Assembly: GCF_008824185.1 (NCBI RefSeq)
Contig: NZ_CP044425.1
Location: forward strand, 310,001 to 374,000
Reading direction: 5' to 3'
Source of the DNA: Paracoccus pantotrophus
GTDB lineage: Bacteria > Pseudomonadota > Alphaproteobacteria > Rhodobacterales > Rhodobacteraceae
Length of the DNA: 64,000 nt
Position 1 is the stretch's first letter, and the number at the start of each line of letters is the position of its first letter. The notes beneath the pieces are model-generated. The model had not been told where the DNA came from. It worked only from the letters and a program-made list of their open reading frames with translations, and searched no databases. Positions 7,226 to 18,072 of the stretch are shown piece after piece. The position numbers were made by a program, and so were the translations under genes.

Positions 7226-8907
7226 GCGGCTTTCGGCAGGTCCAGGTGGAAAGTGGCGCCCTGCCCTTCGCGCTGCGGCCCGGCCGTCAGGCGGCCGCCG
7301 AAATCCCGCGCGATCTCTTGCGAGATCACCAGGCCCAGACCCAGCCCCTCGGGCTTGCTGGTGGCGAAAGGGGTGAAAAGCTGGGCGGCGATCTGCGGCG
7401 ACAGCCCCGGCCCGTTGTCCGAGATGCTGAGCCGCAGCACCGGCCCGTCGTCCTGCAGCGCGATGCGGATTTCCGGCTCGGGCCGGCCCTCCAGCGCCTC
7501 TTGCGCGTTCTGGATCAGGTTCACCAGCACCTGCTCCAGCCGCACGGTCTCGGCCATGACCCGCAGGCCGGGCGGGATCTGGGGCAGGACCAGGCGGATG
7601 TCCTGCGCCCGCCGCCGGCTGGCGGTCAGAAGCAGCGCCGCATCCAGCGCATCCTTGAGCGCGACCGGACCCAGCTCGCCCGTAGCCTTGCGGGCAAAGC
7701 CGCGCAGCTCGGTGGTGATCTGGGCGATGCGGTCGGTCATGCGCAGGATCTGGCCCAGGTTGCGGTCCAGGTCGGGCGCCTCTGCCGGCAGCATCTGCCG
7801 GCCGTTCTCGGCCAGAAGGCGGATGGTGGCCAGGGGGGTGTTCACCTCATGCGCGACGCCGGCGGTGATCTGGCCCAGCGTCGCCAGCTTGTTGGCCTGC
7901 ACCATCTCGCCCTGCAATTGCGCCAGCCGCTGCTCGGCCGTGCGGCGCTCGCGCATCTCGGCGGTCAGGTCGCGGGTGCGTTCCTCGACCGCGCGCTCCA
8001 GGTCGGCGCGATAGCGGCGCTCGGCGTCCATGCGGCGGGCGGCGCGGGTGCGGGCCCGCGCGGCCGAAACCCCGCCCGCCAGCAGCAGCGTGAACAGGAA
8101 GCCGACGGTGCCCACCGCCAGCAGCCCCGCCCGCACCGCCTCGGTCCCCGGAGCGTGGATCCACAGCACCCAGCCCGCCCCCGGCACCGCGCGCCGGGCC
8201 GAGACCTGCCCGGCCGGGATCGGCGGCAGGGGCGCAAAGCGCAATTGCGGCGCGCTGGACAGGATCACCTGCCCGGCCGCGTCCGCGACCAGCGTGGTCT
8301 CGGCCGCCTGCGCCCAGCCCTGTTCCATCGCGTCGAATTCCACCTTCACCACGATGACGCCCAGGGGCTCGCCCCTCTGCGGCACGTCGTGAGACAGGTA
8401 GAGCCCCGGCCGGCGGCTGACGGTGCCAAGCGCGAATTGCGTCGCCTCGCCCCGCAGCAGCGCCTCGCTGAAATAGCTGCGGAAGCTGTAGTCCGAGCCG
8501 ACGAAACTGTCGGGATCGTGCCAGTTCGAGGCAGCGATGGCCGTGCCGTCGCGATCCAGCAGGTAGATCACCGCGCTGCTGGTCTGTTCCTGCAACCGTT
8601 CCAGCTTTTCCGACACCCGCGCGACATTGGCGGGCGACGGCTCGGCCAGCGCCTGAAGCACGGCGGCATCGTCGGACAGCACCGTGGCCACCGCGCGCTG
8701 CTTGGCCAGCACGCTTTCCAGCGTCTGCACCCGGCTTTGCGCGCTGATCTCCAGCCGCTCGGTCAGGGCGCGGGCGGCATTGCCATGGGCCAGCCGAAAG
8801 GTCAGCGCCATCGCCGCCAGCAGGGCCAGCGCCACGGCGACGGCGAGCGTCAGCCGCCACAGCATCGGGCTGGGTCTCTCGCCTTGCGAATCGGTTGTGG
8901 CAGCCAT
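7222..8907 (-). CDS. dctB: C4-dicarboxylate sensor histidine kinase DctB
   Basis: 561 residues from the ATG at 8907, preceded by AAGGGA; a GTG further upstream at 8946 lies inside the first palindrome and is less likely. The first membrane helix is near residues 15-37, followed by a periplasmic sensor region (Cache/PDC type, about 40-270), a second helix near 275-300, a coiled-coil linker, the phospho-acceptor H-box GVAHEVNTPLATI, and the ATPase domain with DNGPGL and GLGLGLVISQEIA. It senses periplasmic C4-dicarboxylates and phosphorylates DctD. The stop overlaps the dctD start by 4 bases. Divergent from dctA, as in rhizobia. Confidence 0.9.
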   Translation of the reverse strand: MAATTDSQGERPSPMLWRLTLAVAVALALLAAMALTFRLAHGNAARALTERLEISAQSRVQTLESVLAKQRAVATVLSDDAAVLQALAEPSPANVARVSEKLERLQEQTSSAVIYLLDRDGTAIAASNWHDPDSFVGSDYSFRSYFSEALLRGEATQFALGTVSRRPGLYLSHDVPQRGEPLGVIVVKVEFDAMEQGWAQAAETTLVADAAGQVILSSAPQLRFAPLPPIPAGQVSARRAVPGAGWVLWIHAPGTEAVRAGLLAVGTVGFLFTLLLAGGVSAARARTRAARRMDAERRYRADLERAVEERTRDLTAEMRERRTAEQRLAQLQGEMVQANKLATLGQITAGVAHEVNTPLATIRLLAENGRQMLPAEAPDLDRNLGQILRMTDRIAQITTELRGFARKATGELGPVALKDALDAALLLTASRRRAQDIRLVLPQIPPGLRVMAETVRLEQVLVNLIQNAQEALEGRPEPEIRIALQDDGPVLRLSISDNGPGLSPQIAAQLFTPFATSKPEGLGLGLVISQEIARDFGGRLTAGPQREGQGATFHLDLPKAA

Positions 8908-8930
8908 GGATTCCCTTGCGGTCGGGCTTT

Positions 8931-8977
8931 GTGCGGATTTCCACACTAGCAGATCCGCACTGTGCGGAAAACCACAC
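8931..8977. promoter_or_regulatory. Two palindromic sites in the dctB-dctA intergenic region
   Basis: Two 16-base sites share the form GTGCGG-N4-CCACAC: 8931-8946 and 8962-8977, with centres 31 bp apart, close to three helical turns. Each is a near-palindrome (GTG.GG/CC.CAC). They lie on the dctB side of the gap, about 140-180 bases upstream of the dctA ATG, as expected for enhancer-like DctD sites. I found no clear sigma-54 -24/-12 element between them and dctA. Confidence 0.6.
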
Positions 8978-9113
8978 GGATTTGACCGGCGCCCTTGGAC
9001 AAAAAGCCATGATTACAATGCATTGCTGTCATGCGCCGGGTTTTTGGGCGCCGCGGCCCGCGAATTTATCATGGCGGTCACATCATCGTCATACGCAGGT
9101 TGGAGGAGGCCCC

Positions 9114-10481
9114 ATGCACATCGACACCACGGCCGCGCCGGTCGCTCACGCACCGCGGCCCTTTTACAGGCATCTCTATTTCCAAGTCCTTTGCGCCATC
9201 GCCGCCGGCGCGCTGATCGGGCATTTCTATCCCGAGACCGGCGAGGCGCTGAAGCCGCTGGGCGACGCCTTCATCAAGCTGGTCAAGATGATCATCGCCC
9301 CAGTCATCTTCCTGACCATCGTCACCGGCCTGGCCGGCATGGGCACGCTGAAGGGCGTGGGTTCGGTCGTCGGCAAGGCCTTCGGCTATTTCCTGACCTT
9401 CTCGACCCTGGCGCTGATCGTCGGGCTGATCACCGCCAACGTCATCCGGCCCGGTGCCGGCATGAACATCGACCCGGCGACGCTGGATGCCAGCAAGGTC
9501 TCGGATTACGCCGCCAAGGCGCATGAATCCTCGCTGACCGGCTTTGTCATGGACATCATCCCGTCCACGATCACCTCGGCCTTCGTCGACGGCAATATCC
9601 TGCAGGTGCTGTTCGTCGCCATCCTGTTCGGCATCGGCCTGATCCTGATCGGCGACAAGGGCAAGCCGGTCGTGGCGCTGTTCGAGGCGATCAGCCATGC
9701 CGTGTTCCGCATGGTCGACATCCTGATGAAGGCCGCGCCCATCGGCGCCTTCGGCGCCTTCGCCTTCACCATCGGCAAATACGGCATCGCCTCGGTGGTG
9801 AACCTGGCGACGCTGGTCGGCACCTTCTACCTGACCTCGGCGCTGTTCGTCATCGTGATCCTGGGCACGGTCTGCATGCTCAACGGCTTTTCGATCTTCC
9901 GGCTGATCTCCTATCTCAAGGCCGAGATCCTGCTGGTGCTGGGCACCTCCTCCTCGGAATCCGCCCTGCCCTCGCTGATGGAGAAGATGGAGAAGGCCGG
10001 CTGCAAGCGTTCCGTCGTCGGTCTGGTCGTGCCCACCGGCTACAGCTTCAACCTGGACGGCACCAACATCTACATGACGCTGGCGGCGCTGTTCATCGCC
10101 CAGGCCACCAATACCGACCTGACGCTGCAACAGCAGATCCTGCTCTTGCTGGTCGCCATGCTGTCGTCGAAAGGCGCGGCGGGCGTGACCGGGGCGGGCT
10201 TCATCACCCTGGCCGCGACGCTGTCGGTGGTGCCCACGGTGCCGGTCGCCGGCATGGCGCTGATCCTGGGCGTGGACCGCTTCATGTCGGAATGCCGCTC
10301 GATCACCAATTTCATCGGCAATGCGGTGGCCACGGTCGTCGTCAGCCGCTGGGAAGGCGCGCTGGACCGCGAACAGTTCGACCGCGTGCTGGCCGGCGAG
10401 GCCGGGGCCGAGGTCGCCCCGATCCACGACCTGCACGGCGCCCCCGCCGGGCTGCGCCTGAACGAGGCCAGCGCCGACTGA
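9114..10481 (+). CDS. dctA: C4-dicarboxylate transporter DctA
   Basis: 455 residues from the ATG at 9114, preceded by GGAGGAGG (9102-9109). Dicarboxylate/amino acid:cation symporter family: eight transmembrane helices with two re-entrant hairpins are expected. The serine-rich loop LGTSSSESALPSLM (hairpin 1) and the PTGYSFNLDGTNIYM helix are present, as is the GVDRFMSECRSITNFIGNAVA substrate-binding helix near the C-terminus. It imports succinate, fumarate and malate with protons across the inner membrane. It is regulated by the divergent DctBD pair. A short poly-G/poly-C hairpin follows the stop. Confidence 0.95.
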   Translation: MHIDTTAAPVAHAPRPFYRHLYFQVLCAIAAGALIGHFYPETGEALKPLGDAFIKLVKMIIAPVIFLTIVTGLAGMGTLKGVGSVVGKAFGYFLTFSTLALIVGLITANVIRPGAGMNIDPATLDASKVSDYAAKAHESSLTGFVMDIIPSTITSAFVDGNILQVLFVAILFGIGLILIGDKGKPVVALFEAISHAVFRMVDILMKAAPIGAFGAFAFTIGKYGIASVVNLATLVGTFYLTSALFVIVILGTVCMLNGFSIFRLISYLKAEILLVLGTSSSESALPSLMEKMEKAGCKRSVVGLVVPTGYSFNLDGTNIYMTLAALFIAQATNTDLTLQQQILLLLVAMLSSKGAAGVTGAGFITLAATLSVVPTVPVAGMALILGVDRFMSECRSITNFIGNAVATVVVSRWEGALDREQFDRVLAGEAGAEVAPIHDLHGAPAGLRLNEASAD

Positions 10482-10503
10482 ACCGACCCATATCGCAGCA
10501 AGG

Positions 10504-10527
10504 GGGGCGTCCGCAGGGGCGCCCTTT
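10504..10527 (+). terminator. Possible weak terminator after dctA
   Basis: A GGGCG/CGCCC stem with a 10-base loop is followed by only three T residues, between the converging dctA and lacI-type genes. The T tract is short, so termination efficiency is doubtful. Confidence 0.35.
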
Positions 10528-10533
10528 GGCCAT

Positions 10534-11544
10534 TCAGGGCGGCGGCGCCGTCGTCTCGCGCGCCATCATCAGCGGCGCCAGCAGGGTCACGGCCGGGATC
10601 TCGCACCCGGCGATGCGGTCCAGGATGGTCCGCGCCGCCTTGCGGCCGATCTCGCGCTTGGGCTGGCGGATGGTGGTCAGTGCCGGGGCCAGGTGCGAGA
10701 CCAGCTCGATATCGTCAAAGCCGACAATGGACACGTCGCGCGGCACATGATGCCCGGCGCGCTGAAGCCCGGCCATGAAGGCGCAGGCCATCTCGTCGGA
10801 AAAGGCGAAGATGCCAGTCGGGCGGTCCAAGGGCGGCAGGGCCTGCCAGGCCAGCGCCGCCTGCTGCCCCGATTGCAGGGTGAAGTCGCCGGGAAACTCG
10901 GTGATCCGCGCCCCGCCGGCGGCCTCGCGCGCGCCCTCGCGCCGGGCCTTGTGCAGCACGTTGCCGGGCGGGCCGCCGATCAGGCCGATATGCGCGTGGC
11001 CAAGCGCGCGCAGATGCGCCACGGCCAGCCGCCCGCCCTCGCGATTGTCCAGCATGACGCGGGGCAGGTCCGCGCCCTCGATCCATTCGCAGGCGGTGAT
11101 CACCGGCGGCAGGTCCGCGCGCCCGGCCAGGTCGCCAAAGGGCGCGAGCCCGTCCAGCAGGATGATCCCGTCCGCCCGCGAGGGGTCGAGGAACCGGTCC
11201 AGCCGCCTATGCCGCCCGCTGTCCTCCAGCGTATCGGCGACCAGCAGGTCATAGCCGGCGCCGGCCAGTTCCCGGCCCATGCCGTCCAGGATCTTGGCAA
11301 AGAACGGGTTGCCCAGATTGGGCACCAGCGCCACGACGCAGCCGGTCCGCTGCTTGCGCAGGTTTCGCGCGGCGTGGTTCATGCGATAGCCGGTCTCGGC
11401 CACCGCCTGCATCACCGCCTCGCGCGTGGCCTCGGCCACCACGCCCGGATTGGACAGCACCCGGCTGACGGTCGAGGCCGACACGCCCGCGCGCCGCGCG
11501 ACATCCGACAATCTGGCCCGTCCGGGCGGGGTCCGGCTTTCCAT
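10534..11544 (-). CDS. LacI-family transcriptional regulator of the sugar operon
   Basis: 336 residues. The N-terminal helix-turn-helix (residues about 12-35, SDVARRAGVSASTVSRVLSNPG) is the LacI signature, followed by a periplasmic-binding-protein-like sensor domain with NPFFAKILDGMGRELAGAGYD and FDDIELVSHLAPALTTIRQP. It faces away from the sugar ABC/dehydrogenase operon, and a perfect 14-base palindrome lies between them, so it is most likely the local repressor whose ligand is the imported sugar or a catabolite. The ligand cannot be read from the sequence. Confidence 0.88.
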   Translation of the reverse strand: MESRTPPGRARLSDVARRAGVSASTVSRVLSNPGVVAEATREAVMQAVAETGYRMNHAARNLRKQRTGCVVALVPNLGNPFFAKILDGMGRELAGAGYDLLVADTLEDSGRHRRLDRFLDPSRADGIILLDGLAPFGDLAGRADLPPVITACEWIEGADLPRVMLDNREGGRLAVAHLRALGHAHIGLIGGPPGNVLHKARREGAREAAGGARITEFPGDFTLQSGQQAALAWQALPPLDRPTGIFAFSDEMACAFMAGLQRAGHHVPRDVSIVGFDDIELVSHLAPALTTIRQPKREIGRKAARTILDRIAGCEIPAVTLLAPLMMARETTAPPP

Positions 11545-11589
11545 CGCCCAAGGTTACGCGCCCGGCGCGGCCCGGCGCAAGAAAATGTT

Positions 11590-11603
11590 TGCAATCGATT
11601 GCA
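11590..11603. promoter_or_regulatory. LacI-type operator
   Basis: The sequence TGCAATCGATTGCA is a perfect 14-base palindrome with a central CG, as LacI-family operators usually have. It sits 45 bases before the divergent regulator start and 38 bases before the ATG of the catabolic operon, so it could control both directions. Confidence 0.75.
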
Positions 11604-11641
11604 GACAAGTGCAGCCTGACCCTTGGGGAGAGAGGGAAACC

Positions 11642-12694
11642 ATGCGGACCATCAAGGGACCGGCGCTGTTCCTGGCGCAGTTCATCGGCGAGACGGCGCC
11701 CTTCGACAGTTGGGACGGAATCACCCGCTGGGCCGCCGATTGCGGCTATCTGGGCGTGCAGGTACCGACCAGCGACCCGCGCATCCTGGACCTGGCGCGC
11801 GCCGGGGAGTCGCAGGATTACCGCGACGAATTCCTGGGCATCGCCCGGCAGAACGGCGTCGATGTGACCGAGCTTTCGACGCATCTGCAAGGCCAGCTTG
11901 TCGCCGTGCATCCGGCCTATGACGCGGGTTTCGACGCCTTTGCGCCGCCGGCCCTGCGCGGCAATCCCCGCGCGCGGCAGGAATGGGCGGTCGATCAGGT
12001 CGCCCGCGCCATCCGGGTCAGCCGGCTGTTGGGGCTGGACCGGATGGCGACCTTCTCGGGCGCCCTGGCCTGGCCCTATCTTTACCCCTGGCCGCAGCGC
12101 GCGCCGGGGCTGATCGAGGCCGCCTTCGACACGCTGGCCGCACGCTGGCGTCCGCTGCTGGACCTGGCCGAGGAAAACGGGGTGGATCTCTGCTATGAGA
12201 TCCATCCGGGCGAGGATCTGCACGACGGCGTGACATTCGAGATGTTCCTCGACCGCGTGGACGGGCACCGCCGGGCGAACATGCTTTACGACCCTTCGCA
12301 TTATGTCCTGCAACAGCTTGATTACCTTCAGAACATCGACATCTATCGCGACCGCATCCGCATGTTCCACGTCAAGGATGCCGAGTTCCGCCCGACCGGC
12401 CGGCAGGGGGTCTATGGCGGCTATCAGGGTTGGGCCGAACGCGCGGGCCGTTTCCGCAGTCCCGGCGACGGTCAGGTGGATTTCGGCGCGGTGTTTTCCA
12501 AGCTGACGCAATACGGTTTCGACGGCTGGGCGGTGGTCGAATGGGAATGCGCGCTGAAGCACCCCGAGGACGGCGCGCGCGAAGGCGCGCGTTTCGTGCG
12601 CGACCACATCATCCGGGTGACGCCGCACGCCTTCGACGATTTCGCCGCCAGCCGCGTCGACCGAGCGGCCATCGACAGGGCGCTGGGGCTATGA
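11642..12694 (+). CDS. Sugar phosphate isomerase/epimerase (xylose-isomerase-like TIM barrel)
   Basis: 350 residues from the ATG after GGGGAGAGAGGG. A TIM-barrel AP-endonuclease/xylose isomerase fold is indicated by CYEIHPGEDLHDG (a metal-binding Glu/His pair), YDPSHYVLQQLDY, MFHVKDAEF and VVEWECALKHPEDG, which supply the His, Asp and Glu ligands of a divalent metal site. It is the first gene of an operon with a Gfo/Idh/MocA dehydrogenase (4-base overlap) and a sugar importer, so it probably isomerises or epimerises the keto-sugar or polyol product of the dehydrogenase. The exact substrate is unknown; inositol-type catabolism is one option, but no other iol gene is present. Confidence 0.8.
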   Translation: MRTIKGPALFLAQFIGETAPFDSWDGITRWAADCGYLGVQVPTSDPRILDLARAGESQDYRDEFLGIARQNGVDVTELSTHLQGQLVAVHPAYDAGFDAFAPPALRGNPRARQEWAVDQVARAIRVSRLLGLDRMATFSGALAWPYLYPWPQRAPGLIEAAFDTLAARWRPLLDLAEENGVDLCYEIHPGEDLHDGVTFEMFLDRVDGHRRANMLYDPSHYVLQQLDYLQNIDIYRDRIRMFHVKDAEFRPTGRQGVYGGYQGWAERAGRFRSPGDGQVDFGAVFSKLTQYGFDGWAVVEWECALKHPEDGAREGARFVRDHIIRVTPHAFDDFAASRVDRAAIDRALGL

Positions 12695-13781
12695 GGCCGG
12701 TTCGCCTGGGCATGGTCGGCGGCGGCAGCGGCGCCTTCATCGGCGCCATCCATCGCATCGCGGCGCGCATGGACGGGCAATTCGTGCTGGTCGCGGGGGC
12801 GCTGTCCTCGGACCCCGCGCGCGCGGCGGCCAGCGCCGCCGAACTGGGCATCCGCGGCTATGACGACTTCGCCGAGATGGCGCGGGCCGAGGCCGCCCGC
12901 GAGGACGGGATCGAGGCGGTCAGCATCGTCACCCCGAACCACCTGCACGCCGCCCCCGCCGCGGCCTTTCTGCGCGCCGGCATCCATGTGATCTGCGACA
13001 AGCCGCTGGCCGCGACGCCCGAACAGGCGCGCGAGATCGCCGAGGCAGCGCGGGCCAGCGGCGCGCGGTTCTTCCTGACCCATAACTATTGCGCGATGCC
13101 CATGGTGCGCGAGGCCCGTGCGCTGGTGGCCGAGGGCGCGCTGGGGGATATCCGCCTGGTGCAGGCCGAATATCTGCAGGGCTGGCTGGCCGACCGCGCC
13201 GACAGCAAGCAGGCCGAATGGCGCACCGATCCCGCCCGCGCCGGTGCCGGGGCCATCGGCGACATCGGCACCCATGCCTGGCAGTTGGCGCAATTCGTCA
13301 CCGGCCAGACGCCCGCGTCCCTGTCGGCGGAACTCTCCAGCATGGTGCCGAGCCGCACGGTCGATGACGATGCCCGCATCGCGCTGCGCTACGGCTCGGG
13401 CGCGCGGGGCGGCATCTGGGTCAGCCAGGTCGCCGTCGGCCAGGAAAACGGACTGTCGCTGCGCGTCTTCGGCACCGAGGCGGCGCTGGAATGGCGCCTG
13501 ACCGACCCCGAGCGGCTGATCCTGTCGCCCAAGGACGGCCCGGCCCGCATCCTGACCCGGGCGCAGGACCGCAGCGCCTCATATCGCACGCCGCCGGGAC
13601 ATCCCGAGGGATATTTGGAAGGTTTCGCCAATCTTTACCGAGATATAGCCTCGATTATTCGAGGCGACTCCAGCCTCTCCGACCGCGTGCCGGGTCTGGA
13701 GGCCGGGCTGTCCGGCATGGCGTTCATCGCTGCCGCGCAGGCTTCCTCGGCACGCGGCGGCGCCTGGGTCGAGGTCCGGCC

Positions 13782-13785
<4 letters not shown>
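12691..13785 (+). CDS. Gfo/Idh/MocA-family oxidoreductase
   Basis: 364 residues; the ATG overlaps the previous stop (ATGA). N-terminal Rossmann fold with GMVGGGSGAFIGAIHR; the family's E/D-K-P motif is seen as CDKPLAATPEQA near residue 100, where the Lys takes part in catalysis; then an alpha/beta C-terminal domain with AGAGAIGDIGTHAWQLAQF, holding the likely catalytic Asp and His. NAD(P)-dependent oxidation of a sugar or polyol hydroxyl is the expected reaction. It ends in a GTGA overlap with the ABC ATPase gene, so transport and oxidation are co-translated. Confidence 0.85.
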
Positions 13786-15262
<1,477 letters not shown>

Positions 15263-15266
<4 letters not shown>

Positions 15267-16231
15267 AGATCGACCTGCATACCCTTGGCCCACTTGTCGC
15301 TTTGGTCGCCCTGGTGATCCTGGGCGCGGCGCTGAACAGCGCCTTCCTGGCGCCGGCGAACATCACCAACGTGCTGGCGCGCTCGGCCTTCATCGGGCTG
15401 ATCGCGGTCGGCATGACCTTCGTCATCACCGCGGGCGGGCTGGACCTGTCGGTGGGGTCCATGGCCGCGTTTCTGGCCGGCATCGCCATCATCGCCATGA
15501 ACGCCGCCCTGCCGACGACCGGCCTGAACTGGGGCACGGTCCTGGTCGGCATGGGCGTGGCGATCCTTGGCGGCGTCGCCGCCGGATACCTGAACGGCGC
15601 GCTGGTCACCAAGGCGCGGATCGAGCCCTTCATCGTCACGCTGGGCACCATGGGCATCTTCCGCTCGCTGGTCACATGGCTGGCCGATGGCGGCACGCTG
15701 TCGCTGGATTACGGGCTGCGCACGCTTTACCGGCCGGTCTATTACAGCGGCATCGGCTGGATCACCTGGCCGATCATCACCTTTGCCATCGTCGCGGTCC
15801 TTGGCGAATGGACCATGCGCCATTCCCGCTTTGGCCGCCATGTCGAGGCCATCGGCTCGAACGACCGGGTCGCGCGCTATTCGGCCATCGACGTGAATCG
15901 CATGCGGCTTCTGACCTATGTGCTGCTGGGCGTGCTGGTCGGGCTGGCGGTTGTGCTTTACGTGCCGCGGCTGGGCTCGGCCTCGGGCTCGACCGGGGTT
16001 CTGTGGGAGCTTGAGGCCATCGCCGCGGTCATCATCGGCGGCACGGCGCTGAAGGGCGGCCGCGGCCGGGTCTGGGGCACGGTGGTCGGCGTGCTGATCC
16101 TGTCGCTGATCGACAACATCCTGAATCTGGCCGATCTGGTCAGCCCCTATCTGAACGGGGCGATCCAGGGGGTCATCATCGTTCTTGCTGTCGTCTTGCA
16201 GCGGGAGAAACGCACCGCCGAGGAGCGGTGA
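15263..16231 (+). CDS. Sugar ABC transporter permease (RbsC type)
   Basis: 322 residues with about eight to ten hydrophobic segments, including the family motifs GLDLSVGS (near residue 56) and GTALKGGRGRVWGTVVG in the region that meets the ATPase. The ATG overlaps the stop of the ATPase gene. Inner-membrane channel of the CUT2 importer; it probably acts as a homodimer since only one permease gene is present. Confidence 0.92.
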
Positions 16232-16249
16232 CTGGGGAGGAAGCAACAG

Positions 16250-17209
16250 ATGAAACGCAGAAGCCTGATGAAAGCCGCGGCCCTGATGGCGGCGATGGGG
16301 ATCGCCGCCCCTGCCGTCGCGCAGGAGGCCGAGAAGAAGATCATCGGCGTGTCGATCCCGTCCGCCACGCATGGGTTCATGGGCGGGCTGAACTGGCACG
16401 CGCAGGACACGATCAAGCGGCTGGGCGCCGCCTATCCCAACCTTGAATTCGTGCTCTCCACCGCCGGCGACCCGGCCAAGCAGGTCAACGACATCGAGGA
16501 CATGATGGCCACGCGCAACATCGACGCGCTGGTGGTGCTGCCCTTCGAATCCGAGCCGCTGACCGCGCCGGTCAAGGCGGTCAAGGATGCGGGCAAGTTC
16601 GTGACCGTGGTGGATCGCGGGCTGAGCCAGGAGGGGATCGAGGATCTTTACGTCGCCGGCGACAACACCGCCTTCGGCCGCGTCGCGGGGGAGTACTTCA
16701 AGGAGAACCTTGAGCCCGGCGCCAAGGTCGTGGTGCTGCGCGGCATCCCGACCACGCTGGACAACGAGCGCGTCGATGCGTTCCGGGCGGCGCTGGAGGG
16801 GTCCGAGGTCGAGATCCTCGACATGCAGCACGGCAACTGGAACCGCGACGACGCCTTTGCGGTGATGCAGGACTATCTGGCGAAATATCCGCAGATCGAC
16901 GCGGTCTGGGCGGCCGACGACGACATGGCCATCGGCGTGCTCGAAGCGATCTCGGCCGCGAACCGGCAGGACGAGATGTGGGTGATCGGCGGCGCCGGCA
17001 TGAAGGAAATCGTCAAGCGCATCATGGAGGGCGACAAGCAGCTGCCGGTGAACGTGACCTATCCGCCGGCGCTGATCTCCTCGGCCATCGAGATGACGGC
17101 GCTGAACTTCGTGTCGAATGCGCCGATGACCGGGCGCTTCATCATCAGCAGCCAGCTCATCACCCCCGAGAACGCCGAGCAGTTCTATTATCCCGACAGC
17201 CCGTTCTGA
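16250..17209 (+). CDS. Sugar ABC transporter substrate-binding protein (RbsB type)
   Basis: 319 residues with a Sec signal peptide (MKRRSLMK, hydrophobic core, then AVAQ, cleavage near residue 25). Type I periplasmic-binding fold: IGVSIPSATHGFMGGLNWHAQ at the mature N-terminus, a VDRG segment and VWAADDDMAIGVLEAI hinge region as in ribose/allose-type binding proteins. It captures the sugar in the periplasm for the two preceding transporter proteins. Start supported by GGGGAGGAAG upstream. Its last 22 bases overlap the 3' end of the sigma factor gene on the other strand. Confidence 0.92.
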   Translation: MKRRSLMKAAALMAAMGIAAPAVAQEAEKKIIGVSIPSATHGFMGGLNWHAQDTIKRLGAAYPNLEFVLSTAGDPAKQVNDIEDMMATRNIDALVVLPFESEPLTAPVKAVKDAGKFVTVVDRGLSQEGIEDLYVAGDNTAFGRVAGEYFKENLEPGAKVVVLRGIPTTLDNERVDAFRAALEGSEVEILDMQHGNWNRDDAFAVMQDYLAKYPQIDAVWAADDDMAIGVLEAISAANRQDEMWVIGGAGMKEIVKRIMEGDKQLPVNVTYPPALISSAIEMTALNFVSNAPMTGRFIISSQLITPENAEQFYYPDSPF

Positions 17210-18072
17210 ACGGCCGGCCGCAGCCCCGCCAGCTTGTCGGGGTTGCGGGTGATGAAGATGGCGGCGATGCGGCCGTCGTCCCTGATCTGCAGGGCGGTGG
17301 TTTGCAGGTGGCCGCCGACCCGGCTGAGGAAACCGGGCAGGCCGTCGATGGTGACGGCGCCCAGGAACTCGGGCGGCGGGCCGGGCTTGCGCGCCAGCCC
17401 GGCATAGAGCCGGGCGACGCGCTCGGCCCCCGCGATCACGTTGAGGAAGGCCACCACCTTGCCGCCGCCGTCGGAATAGATCCGCACGTCGCGGGCAAGG
17501 ATCCGGCCCAGCACCGCCGGATCGCCTTGCCGGCAGGCCTCGAAGAAGGCGCGGGCCAGCGCCTCGCCGGTCTCTTTCGGCAGGGCATGGCGGGGCCGGT
17601 CGATGCGCACATGCGCCCGCGCCCGTGCGGCCAGCTGCCGCGTCGCGGCCGGGCTGCGGCCGATGGTTTCCGCGACCTCGTCCAGCCTTTCGCCAAAGAC
17701 GTCGTGCAGCAGGAAGGCGGCGCGTTCCAGCGGCGTCAGCCGCTCCAGCGCCATCATCAGGGTCAGCGTCAGGTTGTCGGCGCGCAGGCTGTCGTCCTGG
17801 GGTTCGATCAGCGGCTCGGGCAGCCAGGTGCCGGGATAGGACTCGCGCCGGGCGCGGGCGGATTTCATCTGGTCGAGGCACAGGCGCGAGACGACCCGCG
17901 TCAGCCATGCCGCCGGCTCGGCGATCCCCGTCCGGTCGCTGCGGTTCCAGCGCAGCCAGGCCTCTTGCAGGATGTCCTCGGCCTCGGCATGGCTGCCGAG
18001 CATGCGATAGGCCAGGCGCAGCAGACGGGGCCGCTGCGCCTGAAAGGTTTGCGTGGCGCGGTCAGGCCGCAT
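17188..18072 (-). CDS. sigJ: ECF41-family RNA polymerase sigma factor
   Basis: 294 residues. Sigma-2 region (RLAYRMLGSHAEAEDILQEAWLRW, residues about 18-42) and sigma-4 region (LTPLERAAFLLHDVFGERLDEVAE), followed by a fused SnoaL-like C-terminal domain. Two ECF41 hallmarks are present: the WLPEP linker between sigma-2 and sigma-4 and DGGGK in the C-terminal domain. In this group the fused domain takes the place of an anti-sigma factor. The start at 18072 overlaps the end of the carboxymuconolactone decarboxylase-like gene by 11 bases, the usual ECF41 partner. The signal is unknown. Confidence 0.9.
   Translation of the reverse strand: MRPDRATQTFQAQRPRLLRLAYRMLGSHAEAEDILQEAWLRWNRSDRTGIAEPAAWLTRVVSRLCLDQMKSARARRESYPGTWLPEPLIEPQDDSLRADNLTLTLMMALERLTPLERAAFLLHDVFGERLDEVAETIGRSPAATRQLAARARAHVRIDRPRHALPKETGEALARAFFEACRQGDPAVLGRILARDVRIYSDGGGKVVAFLNVIAGAERVARLYAGLARKPGPPPEFLGAVTIDGLPGFLSRVGGHLQTTALQIRDDGRIAAIFITRNPDKLAGLRPAVQNGLSG

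Noticed and set aside
5912..8949. Long plus-strand frames opposite dctD and dctB
   Set aside because: Shadow composition; the minus-strand genes have complete receiver, AAA+, kinase and ATPase motifs.
9000..9113. Sigma-54 promoter for dctA
   Set aside because: No GG-N10-GC element with acceptable context was found in the gap, in line with the missing GAFTGA in DctD.
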